Both the position numbers and the translations under genes were made by a program. Positions 1 through 5,534 of a DNA stretch of 14,189 nucleotides are shown piece after piece. The stretch covers positions 1 to 14,189 of the forward strand of contig JBBINX010000064.1 of the NCBI GenBank assembly GCA_037443685.1, in the 5' to 3' direction. Source of the DNA: JAHJRJ01 sp037443685. Its GTDB lineage: Bacteria > Bacteroidota > Ignavibacteria > UBA10030 > BY39. Each line of letters starts with the position of its first letter. The first letter of the stretch is position 1. Below the pieces are notes generated by a model. The model saw nothing but the letters and a program-made list of their open reading frames with translations. It had not been told where the DNA came from and ran no database searches.

Positions 1-5
1 ATCTC

Positions 6-464
6 ATGACGCGTATTGAATATAGCATTACAATTGAAGCATCAGTCGAAAATGTCTTTCACTACGTGGCTGACTATCGAAAATGGCATGAATGGTTTGA
101 AGGTGTCTCTAACTTCAATCCTACGACTGAGATTGCACAGGGCAACGGTGCACGCTATGCATACAAAGCTACGTTGATGGGTGTCTCTGTCAGTGTCGAG
201 ACAGAAGTTCACAATTATGTCATCAATCGTGGCTGGACGGGCGTTGCCACAAAGGGCATGCCTCATCGCACTGAGTGGGTCTTCGAGCAAATTGATAAGA
301 GTACGAAATTCACCTACGCTCTCGAATATTCTTTACCGATTCCATTACTCGGCTTGTGGATTGATTCCATATTTATGAAACCTCTATGGACGAAAATCAT
401 AACAAATTCACTCAACAATCTCAAACAACAATTATTAGCGCAGGCAGGTAACGCTTCTCAATGA
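6..464 (+). CDS. SRPBCC-fold (START/polyketide cyclase-like) protein
   Basis: This 152-residue protein opens with MTRIEYSITIEASVENVFHY, which matches the usual first strand and helix of the SRPBCC superfamily (a beta strand, then a Pro/Ala-x-x-x-V-F/W helix), followed by a W-x-E-W-type segment (WHEWFEG, residues 28-34). These proteins form a helix-grip hydrophobic pocket for small lipophilic ligands; neither ligand nor catalytic residues can be told from the sequence. The start at 6 fits the family's normal N-terminus, so the gene is probably complete although only five bases precede it. No signal peptide is visible, so it is probably cytosolic. It is richer in G+C than the genes to the right and is followed by an attC-like fold, so I infer it may be an integron-type gene cassette. 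Family assignment is fairly sure; function is unknown. Confidence 0.8.
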   Translation: MTRIEYSITIEASVENVFHYVADYRKWHEWFEGVSNFNPTTEIAQGNGARYAYKATLMGVSVSVETEVHNYVINRGWTGVATKGMPHRTEWVFEQIDKSTKFTYALEYSLPIPLLGLWIDSIFMKPLWTKIITNSLNNLKQQLLAQAGNASQ

Positions 465-523
465 CCTAGGTATGAAAGTGCCTAACTGTATTATATTAAA
501 ATGGATGTGCATCGCTGCGCTAC

Positions 524-674
524 ATATAACAAGCAAAAACATGACGCTCAAACTTTGTTTCCTTGAGCGAATCCCGACGTTGAGTCGGAATTCGCTCAAT
601 GCCCGTTGCTTCACGAGTGAACGAATCTATTTTGAGTTCGCAACGGCACTGCGTGTTTTTGCAGAACGTTAGCC
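524..674 (+). other. attC-like integron recombination site (putative)
   Basis: The 222-bp gap after the SRPBCC gene folds strongly. The left end reads ATATAAC (524-530), then AA, then GCAAAAACA (533-541). The right end reads TGTTTTTGC (654-662), then AGAAC, then GTTAGCC (668-674). The two 9-mers are exactly complementary, giving the R''-spacer-L''...L'-spacer-R' layout of integron attC sites. Further in, CTCAAA (547-552) pairs with TTTGAG (631-636), and a 16-bp arm hairpin with one mismatch lies at 563-578/584-599. Against this: 151 bp is at the long end for attC, the left core has one mismatch to RYYYAAC, the right core has one to GTTRRRY, and no integrase is in the window. Confidence 0.45.
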
Positions 675-686
675 GCAACGGCAGTT
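668..686 (+). repeat. Left arm of 19-bp inverted repeat flanking the TA module
   Basis: GTTAGCCGCAACGGCAGTT here is the reverse complement of 1365-1383 at 17 of 19 positions. It starts exactly at the right core of the attC-like site and reaches the last base of the toxin's stop codon, so the pair encloses the whole toxin-antitoxin module and its promoter. Confidence 0.75.
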
Positions 687-1084
687 TAGTGTCGGGTCTT
701 TTTGGTGGAATGTTCTTTGAGCCAAGATGATAATTGGGCTTTGGTTAGTTTTCCTAAAGCAAGATCTATCATCATTCTGTACGCGTCTTCTTCTGAAGAT
801 ACTATTTCCCGACCGTTCTTTTGAAGAAATATGTCCATCAAAACAAAGGCAACTCGTTTGTTGCCATCAACGAATGGATGATTCTTACAGATATGAAAGC
901 CATATGCTGCAGTTTTATCAAACAACGTTTTATGAACATATCTGCCACCGAAGGTCGTGCTCGGTTGTGCTAGCGCGGAATCAAGTAGTCCGATATCTCG
1001 AATTCCAGGTTCTCCTCCATAACGCTGGAGTAAGTCGGTATGAATCGTAAGAACTACTTCTTTCGGTATGAAATGAACTGCCAT
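686..1084 (-). CDS. doc: Doc/Fic-family toxin (death-on-curing type)
   Basis: This 132-residue protein carries the Fic-fold active-site motif HPFVDGNKRVAF at residues 69-80: H69, acidic D73, N75, K76 and R77. The lysine where AMPylating Fic enzymes have glycine (GNKR rather than GNGR) is the mark of the Doc branch, whose P1 member phosphorylates EF-Tu. The length and the N-terminal pattern (IHTDLLQRYGGEPGIRD, then LLDSALAQP) are also typical Doc. The EF-Tu target is inferred from the family. The start codon overlaps the antitoxin stop by one base (TAATG), so the two are translationally coupled, antitoxin first. The pair faces against the flanking genes, as toxin-antitoxin cassettes with their own promoter often do. 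The partner is AbrB-like rather than Phd. It appears intact. Confidence 0.92.
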   Translation of the reverse strand: MAVHFIPKEVVLTIHTDLLQRYGGEPGIRDIGLLDSALAQPSTTFGGRYVHKTLFDKTAAYGFHICKNHPFVDGNKRVAFVLMDIFLQKNGREIVSSEEDAYRMMIDLALGKLTKAQLSSWLKEHSTKKTRH

Positions 1085-1308
1085 TATTTTGCAAGAGATC
1101 TCAATGTGTTGCGAAATCTCTTGTTTGTGTGGTCATACGCTTTTGACCATTCGACAAATTTTGGATTAAATGGACTTAGCACAACACCTTCGTCCGTCTC
1201 GACAATATGCAATTCATCGCCCTCATTGAGATGGTAGTTGTCAACAATAGTCTTTGGTAAGGTAATTCCGAGGCTATTTCCGACACGTCGTATCGTTGTT
1301 TTAAGCAT
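1084..1308 (-). CDS. AbrB/MazE/SpoVT-type antitoxin
   Basis: The first half of this 74-residue protein (MLKTTIRRVGNSLGITLPKT, then L-N-E-G-D-E-L at about 27-33) is a textbook AbrB/MazE swapped-hairpin DNA-binding domain. The tail from about residue 47 (NPKFVEWSKAYDHTN onward) is charged and probably binds and blocks the toxin. Family knowledge says such proteins repress their own promoter as dimers while neutralising the toxin encoded next. The start at 1308 has an AAAGGA ribosome binding site eight bases upstream, and the stop shares a base with the toxin start. A well-formed sigma-70-like promoter lies just upstream. No damage is visible. Confidence 0.9.
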   Translation of the reverse strand: MLKTTIRRVGNSLGITLPKTIVDNYHLNEGDELHIVETDEGVVLSPFNPKFVEWSKAYDHTNKRFRNTLRSLAK

Positions 1309-1332
1309 TGGTTTTTCCTTTAAGTTTAGTAT

Positions 1333-1361
1333 ATTATAACAAATGTATTACTCAAAAACAA
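1333..1361 (-). promoter_or_regulatory. Promoter of the toxin-antitoxin operon
   Basis: On the minus strand there is a -35 TTGTTT (1356-1361), a 17-bp spacer and a perfect -10 TATAAT (1333-1338). The start site would be near 1326, leaving an untranslated leader of under 20 nt before the antitoxin ATG at 1308. It lies inside the inverted repeat, so the module moves with its promoter. Confidence 0.65.
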
Positions 1362-1364
1362 CTC

Positions 1365-1383
1365 AACTGCCGCTACGGCTAAC
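1365..1383 (-). repeat. Right arm of 19-bp inverted repeat flanking the TA module
   Basis: AACTGCCGCTACGGCTAAC mirrors 668-686 with two mismatches. Its last seven bases, GGCTAAC (1377-1383), resemble a left attC core (RYYYAAC with one mismatch). Four bases later the 13-bp inverted repeat of the next element begins. Confidence 0.75.
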
Positions 1384-1387
1384 AGAA

Positions 1388-1669
1388 CCTATATTGAAAG
1401 AGTATAAGGAGGCAAAGCGTCTCACACGAGCTAGCCTCAAAAGCCGATCGACGCTTCACCGAAAATAAAAATTGGAAAACCTCCTTCCTAATTAAAAATG
1501 TATCGGGACGTGCTGTCTTAAGGTACAGTCTGCAACAAATTTGTGGTTTGAAAGTGAATCAAACGTCAAGAATAGGAGCCTAGTCACAAAGGTGCATTTT
1601 ATTTTAAAAGGAATTATATTATTCAACGAGAAAGGTTTAATATATATTAAACTCGACTTTCAATATAGG
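1388..1669 (+). other. Structured non-coding element closed by an exact 13-bp inverted repeat
   Basis: CCTATATTGAAAG (1388-1400) is the exact reverse complement of 1657-1669, enclosing 256 bases with no credible reading frame. Inside are nested stems: AAGGAGG (1406-1412) with CCTCCTT (1480-1486), and within that AAGCGTC (1415-1421) with GACGCTT (1450-1456). Next come a small hairpin CTGT/ACAG (1513-1528), a palindrome ACAAATTTGT (1535-1544) and a perfect 16-bp AT palindrome at 1636-1651. This resembles a folded RNA with a terminal closing helix. Because a truncated IS110-type transposase starts 220 bases downstream, it may be, or contain, that element's bridge RNA. Alternatives are a miniature transposable element with 13-bp ends, or an expanded attC-like site (GGCTAAC lies just left, GTTAGAT at 1685-1691). 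The strand of any RNA is unproven. Confidence 0.45.
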
Positions 1670-1888
1670 AGGAGTAACCGCGACGTTAGATAATGAATCC
1701 AAAGAATGAAAGAGATTCACTCAATATTTTTGTTCACTGAAATGAGATTTATAGGTTCACAAAAATAACGCTTTGTTTACCGATACGTTAGTAACTATGT
1801 TACAAATTAGTTGAGTCTCACAGACAAGAATGGTAAGTTGAATTGAACCAAAACAAAATCAACAACAAATACTTGAAAGGAGACTCAA

Positions 1889-2077
1889 ATAAAAAGGTAC
1901 AAAGAACAACAGTACAAAAACAAACGTACAGACAACACTAGCAAGCCACCCTTGTATATAGGTGTGGATCTTCATCGTATGACGTGGCACGTAACAGTAC
2001 GAACAGAAGAAACCGAGTTATTCTCGGGCGGAATACCCGGACGTTGGAAAACACTAAAGAATGTTTACATTCTTTAG
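1889..2077 (+). pseudogene. Truncated IS110-family (DEDD) transposase, N-terminal fragment
   Basis: The frame reads YIGVDLHRMTWHVTVR and then a G-G-I-P-G-x-W segment, the first RuvC-like strand of IS110-family transposases, with the first catalytic Asp in GVDLH (codon starting 1967). The family is normally 300-450 residues; this frame ends at TAG (2075-2077) after about 62. A good ribosome binding site (AAAGGAGA, 1876-1883) sits six bases before ATA at 1889, where the start codon would be expected, so ATG may have decayed to ATA. TTG at 1952 is another possible start. The break falls inside a perfect palindrome that serves the opposite-strand gene. It is certainly inactive. Family identity rests on one motif region, so I am fairly but not fully sure. 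Confidence 0.72.
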
Positions 2078-2079
2078 TG
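2047..2079 (-). terminator. Rho-independent terminator of the PLD-family gene
   Basis: CACTAAAGAATG (2052-2063) and CATTCTTTAGTG (2068-2079) form a perfect 12-bp stem with loop TTTA. Read on the minus strand the stem is followed by TTTTCC, 40 nt beyond the PLD stop codon. The stem is AT-rich but long. One arm also encodes transposase codons (KTLKN) on the other strand. Confidence 0.65.
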
Positions 2080-2120
2080 CTTCCGAATCGAATAATACCT
2101 CACTGCGTAACATCAGTTAA

Positions 2121-3341
2121 TTATTCTCCAACTCTCGGCGGTGCGTATTCCACTTCAGGTTTAATTAAATAACTGTAAGGTCCATTCCAACTTGTTAAAT
2201 AAATATCACGAAGTATGTTGACGATTCTATTGTTCTCTACAACTACCCCAATATTTCTACCCGAATAGAAATAACTCTTTTCCCAATTACTTGTACCAAT
2301 CCAACATTTCTTCCCATCAATCAATAAATATTTACGGTGGTCAACACGGGCAAACGGAATGAAGCCGCCCGACCATTCTGGTATAGTACTCATTTTCACT
2401 TCAATATTAGGAATGACGCTAAGACTTTTCAGATAATCGATTGTTGGTTTTCGTTTAGACCAATCGGAGGTCATCACATGCACTTTTACTCCACGCACAG
2501 CAGCTCGCCGTAGTGCATTATCTAATTCGGCATAGTAAACTTTAGTTCGTGCAATTGGTGTGTATGTCAATACATGAAAAAAAACTTCTTTTTCGGCAGA
2601 ATCAATCAAACGTATCAAATGCGTTTCGTCCCACAAATTTTTATCTGTAATATAGTCCAACGGACTGAATGTTGGATAATATTTAATTGTATCACCTTCC
2701 GTATAAATATAGAGAGGGACTTTATACGATTTTTTTTTGACGATTTCTTTTTTACCCCATCTTTTATTTGGGTCGCTCAATTTCCAATCAATCTCAAAAA
2801 TATCCCTATATATTGCTGCAACTCTTTCATCAGTTATTTTGAACCCTAACTCAAATATGTGTTTGAGTGAACGCCAGTCGAAGTTTTGGCTTCCTAAAAA
2901 TACTTCACTGTTATCTACAATAAAATACTTTGAGTGTTGAACACCCCCTAAAATTTTTCTATAATCGATGAATCGTACTTCTATCCCTGCCACTTTTTTT
3001 AGATTATCGTACGTTTCTGGGTAAGTTTTGTACATTCCCACCTCACCGATTAAACGAATTTTTACTCCTCGGTTTGCTGCATTCACGATCGCTTGGATTA
3101 CTTCTTCCAATGGTTCGCCGGGTTCATTAGAGATATAAAATTGTTCGATATCTAAAGTTTTTTTTGCGTTCTCAATCATTTCTATCCACACTTCAGATGT
3201 ATTTCGAATCTCTGGGTTATCGAACTCAGTTTCTATCGGAACACTTTCGACAATTTCAAAATTCTTGTTTCCTGAATACTGTCCCTGAACCGAACCGATA
3301 TAAAAAGCTAGTAATAATAATATTTTGATGAATAATTTCAT
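2121..3341 (-). CDS. Secreted phospholipase D superfamily protein, PLD3/PLD4-like
   Basis: This 406-residue protein has a signal peptide (MKLFIKILLLLAFYIGSVQG, cleavage near 20-21) and two HKD active-site motifs: H136-x-K138-x4-D143 followed by GSQNFDWRS (150-158), and H335-x-K337-x4-D342 followed by GTSNW (349-353). The two form one catalytic site with a phospho-histidine intermediate. The phrases GSxNxDWRSLxxxxELG and GTSNWxxxYF closely echo animal PLD3/PLD4 (5' exonucleases) and poxvirus relatives more than Nuc-type or cardiolipin synthase enzymes, judged from memory. Substrate is therefore open: nucleic acid or phospholipid. The protein is exported to the periplasm or beyond. It is a lone gene, divergent from the tilS operon, with a terminator behind it and a palindrome over a possible promoter in front. 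It appears intact. Confidence 0.9.
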   Translation of the reverse strand: MKLFIKILLLLAFYIGSVQGQYSGNKNFEIVESVPIETEFDNPEIRNTSEVWIEMIENAKKTLDIEQFYISNEPGEPLEEVIQAIVNAANRGVKIRLIGEVGMYKTYPETYDNLKKVAGIEVRFIDYRKILGGVQHSKYFIVDNSEVFLGSQNFDWRSLKHIFELGFKITDERVAAIYRDIFEIDWKLSDPNKRWGKKEIVKKKSYKVPLYIYTEGDTIKYYPTFSPLDYITDKNLWDETHLIRLIDSAEKEVFFHVLTYTPIARTKVYYAELDNALRRAAVRGVKVHVMTSDWSKRKPTIDYLKSLSVIPNIEVKMSTIPEWSGGFIPFARVDHRKYLLIDGKKCWIGTSNWEKSYFYSGRNIGVVVENNRIVNILRDIYLTSWNGPYSYLIKPEVEYAPPRVGE

Positions 3342-3356
3342 ATAATTAACCTTTTA

Positions 3357-3397
3357 ATAATGGGAAAAAAGTTCTTGAAGATGTCAACATTCAAGAA
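3357..3397 (-). promoter_or_regulatory. Possible promoter with overlapping operator for the PLD-family gene
   Basis: On the minus strand a consensus -35 TTGACA (3382-3387) is followed after 19 bp by CATTAT (3357-3362). The -35 lies at the centre of a 26-bp imperfect palindrome, TTCTTGAA (3372-3379) with TTCAAGAA (3390-3397), so a dimeric repressor could bind there. The 19-bp spacing is not ideal, so the promoter is tentative. Confidence 0.35.
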
Positions 3398-3451
3398 ATC
3401 ATCTTTACCAAATTAATAAAGAGATGTTGAAAAAACAAGAATTCTTAAAGT

Positions 3452-3480
3452 TTGATTCTTTTCTAAAATTATGTTAAATT
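3452..3480 (+). promoter_or_regulatory. Candidate promoter of the tilS operon
   Basis: TTGATT (3452-3457), a 17-bp spacer and TAAATT (3475-3480) make a plausible sigma-70-like promoter. Transcription would begin near 3487 and give a leader of about 97 nt before tilS. The region is AT-rich, so chance matches are easy. Confidence 0.35.
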
Positions 3481-3514
3481 TTATTGTGTATCTAACTATC
3501 GTTACAAGCAATAT

Positions 3515-3562
3515 ACCTTTCAGACGCTGTTGAATATCTTAATAGAACCTGAAAGGTTTTTT
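3515..3562 (+). terminator. Terminator-like hairpin in the tilS leader (possible attenuator)
   Basis: ACCTTTCAG (3515-3523) and CTGAAAGGT (3549-3557) form a perfect 9-bp stem with a 25-nt loop. It is followed directly by five more T residues (3558-3562) and ends 22 nt before the tilS start. No plus-strand gene lies upstream whose end this could be, so it may be an attenuator or regulated leader. The loop is large for a simple terminator. Confidence 0.5.
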
Positions 3563-3583
3563 AAATTATTTAAATGATTCATT

Positions 3584-4966
3584 ATGGCTTCTAATAACAT
3601 TTTCATAGATGCGATGAACAATTTCATCCTCGAAAATAAACTACTTCGGGAGGGTGAAAAAATTGTAGTTGCTGTCAGTGGTGGAATTGATTCGATGGTT
3701 CTATTAAATTCTTTATTACAGATAATGAACCAGTGGAAGCTCACACTAATTGTAGCTCACTTCAATCACCAATTAAGAGGTAAAGAATCCGATGAAGATG
3801 AAGAGTTTGTACGCAGTATAGTTAAAAATAAAGGGATAGATTTTTATATTGAACGGGCTAATACGTCGCTTGTAGCCGAAAATCAAAAACTTTCGATTCA
3901 AGAAGCTGCACGAAATTTGCGATATGCATTTTTCACTAAAGTTAGGGTTTCGGGCGGATTATCAAAAATTGCAACAGGTCATAATGCAGACGATAATGCA
4001 GAAACAATATTAATGAACCTTTTCCGTGGCGCAGGTGTACAGGGTCTGACTGGTATTCCTATTTCGAGAAGCGATAATGGTGTTATCAGACCATTAATGT
4101 TTGCCACTGGTCAAGATATCGAAACTTTTGCACTCGAAAACCACATCCCCTATCGTGTAGATTCATCGAATCTAAAATCCGATTACACCCGAAATTATAT
4201 AAGGTATAATATTATACCGATCATTCGTGAGAATATAAATCCAAACATCGCTGCGGTACTCAGTAGAACTGGCAAATTATTTAATGATTTAGAAAGTTAT
4301 ATTTCTGATACAGTAAACTCTAATCTTCACGAAATAATTATCGCAAAAACCGTGGACGAAGTAATTATCGATCTAAATCTACTTCATGCAAAACAAAAAT
4401 TTTTACAAGATTATTATATATACTATTTGGTAAAATATTTTTACAAAAAAGAAATCAATTTTTCTACTATTCGGGCAATTTTGAAAACATCATATTCTGA
4501 AACTGGTTCTTCTTGTTCAGCCGGTTTCGATTTGTTCTTCTATAAAGACAGGGAACGAGGTACACTGAATCAATATAAAATTCAGCCACCTTTTAAATAC
4601 GAGATTGCAACTGGAAAACAATATATATTCAAGGATTTTAGTTTTGAAACCGGATATACACAGAATGTTGATCTCAACAACAATCCGTTAGAAGAGTATA
4701 TCGATGGAGATCAGATTGGGGGGACACTTAATCTTCGTAATTGGAATGAAGGAGACTGGTTTATTCCACTTGGAATGAAAGAAAAGAAAAAACTGAGTGA
4801 TTTTTTTATCGACCAAAAGATACCGATTTTTAAAAAATCGACGATACCGATTTTAGAATCCGACGGAAAAATCATTTGGGTCTGCGGTTTAAGGTTGGAC
4901 AACAGATATAAAATAACGAAAAAGACGAAAAACATATTAAAACTAAAAATCAATTATAATCATTGA
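3584..4966 (+). CDS. tilS: tRNA(Ile)-lysidine synthase TilS
   Basis: TilS uses ATP and lysine to turn C34 of tRNA-Ile(CAU) into lysidine, so the tRNA reads AUA and is charged with isoleucine. It is an essential cytosolic enzyme. The 460-residue protein has the PP-loop SGGIDS (32-37), the HFNHQLRG segment (59-65), GHNADDNAET (132-141) and the DSSN...YTRNYIRYNIIP block (193-212). Its C-terminal substrate-binding domain contains a W-N-E-G-D-W-F-x-P-L-G-M motif (encoded near 4740-4780). Length and domain order are normal for the long TilS form. ATG at 3584 is chosen; ATG at 3614 is possible, and neither has a clear Shine-Dalgarno sequence. It is first in a five-gene operon, followed by hpt after 8 bases. 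Confidence 0.96.
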   Translation: MASNNIFIDAMNNFILENKLLREGEKIVVAVSGGIDSMVLLNSLLQIMNQWKLTLIVAHFNHQLRGKESDEDEEFVRSIVKNKGIDFYIERANTSLVAENQKLSIQEAARNLRYAFFTKVRVSGGLSKIATGHNADDNAETILMNLFRGAGVQGLTGIPISRSDNGVIRPLMFATGQDIETFALENHIPYRVDSSNLKSDYTRNYIRYNIIPIIRENINPNIAAVLSRTGKLFNDLESYISDTVNSNLHEIIIAKTVDEVIIDLNLLHAKQKFLQDYYIYYLVKYFYKKEINFSTIRAILKTSYSETGSSCSAGFDLFFYKDRERGTLNQYKIQPPFKYEIATGKQYIFKDFSFETGYTQNVDLNNNPLEEYIDGDQIGGTLNLRNWNEGDWFIPLGMKEKKKLSDFFIDQKIPIFKKSTIPILESDGKIIWVCGLRLDNRYKITKKTKNILKLKINYNH

Positions 4967-4974
4967 ACAGTTAC

Positions 4975-5520
4975 ATGGCGAAACAATTTACTATAAACGG
5001 CGACAGTTTTGAACTTTTTATATCAGAACAGAAAATTAAAGCAAGAATCTCAAAACTTGCTAAACAAATCAGTAAAAACTACAAAGGCAGCATTCCAATT
5101 TTTATTGGAGTTCTGAACGGCTCTTTTATTTTCTTTTCCGACCTGATACGAGAACTAAAAATAGATTGCGAAATTGATTTTATTAAGTTGTCCAGTTACG
5201 GCGATGCTAAAATAAGTTCGGGAAGTGTCCGTATGTTAAAAGAATTGAATTGTCAAATTGATGGACGCGATATTGTTATAGTTGAAGATATCGTTGATTC
5301 AGGACTCTCGATAGATTTTATAAAAAATCTAATAATGAAACAAAATCCGAAGTCATTTAAAGTAGTAACTTTACTTTTAAAAAAAGAAGTAGTCAAAATA
5401 AATTATCAAATTGATTATGTCGGATTCGAAATACCTACGTATTTTGTGATCGGTTATGGCCTTGATTACTCACAGAGAGTGCGACATTTAAGAGATATCT
5501 ACAGATTGATAGAAAAATAA
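4975..5520 (+). CDS. hpt: Hypoxanthine phosphoribosyltransferase
   Basis: This enzyme salvages hypoxanthine (often guanine too) with PRPP to make IMP/GMP in the cytosol. From ATG 4975 it has 181 residues, the usual bacterial HPRT length. The PRPP-binding signature IVIVEDIVDSGLS spans about 100-112, with the E104-D105 acidic pair. The loop segment IGVLNGSFIF lies at 44-53, and the base-binding end VGFEIPTYFVIGYGLDYS at 149-166. A TTG at 4963 would overlap the tilS stop (TTGA) and add four residues, but ATG 4975 gives the better family N-terminus. The tilS-hpt-ftsH order recurs in many bacteria, including Bacillus, supporting the call. Confidence 0.95.
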   Translation: MAKQFTINGDSFELFISEQKIKARISKLAKQISKNYKGSIPIFIGVLNGSFIFFSDLIRELKIDCEIDFIKLSSYGDAKISSGSVRMLKELNCQIDGRDIVIVEDIVDSGLSIDFIKNLIMKQNPKSFKVVTLLLKKEVVKINYQIDYVGFEIPTYFVIGYGLDYSQRVRHLRDIYRLIEK

Positions 5521-5534
5521 ATCACTTAATTACA

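Larger units (their letters stand above)
1384..2077 (+). mobile_element. Remnant of an IS110-family insertion sequence (left part only)
   Basis: The anchor is the transposase N-terminus at 1889-2077. The 500 bases before it hold no gene and would be the long left-end non-coding region typical of the IS110 group. Outer limits are uncertain: 1384 is set by the end of the inverted repeat flanking the toxin-antitoxin module, and the right end was lost where the transposase breaks off near 2060-2079. The stretch 1670-1888 shows only small hairpins, such as GTAAC/GTTAC at 1790-1802, and a ribosome binding site. Confidence 0.5.

Noticed and set aside
472..672. Plus-strand frame of 66 codons after the SRPBCC gene
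   Set aside because: It coincides with the attC-like inverted repeats, has cysteine-rich low-plausibility composition and no recognisable domain.
1388..1669. RNase P RNA, tmRNA, group II intron or a known riboswitch
   Set aside because: I looked for their conserved cores and saw none. The element is left unassigned.
1..1700. A complete integron
   Set aside because: No integrase gene, no attI and only one reasonably formed attC-like site are present, so only an integron-like remnant is claimed.
4963..4974. TTG at 4963 as the hpt start
   Set aside because: It overlaps the tilS stop, but ATG at 4975 gives the family-typical N-terminus and needs no rare start codon.
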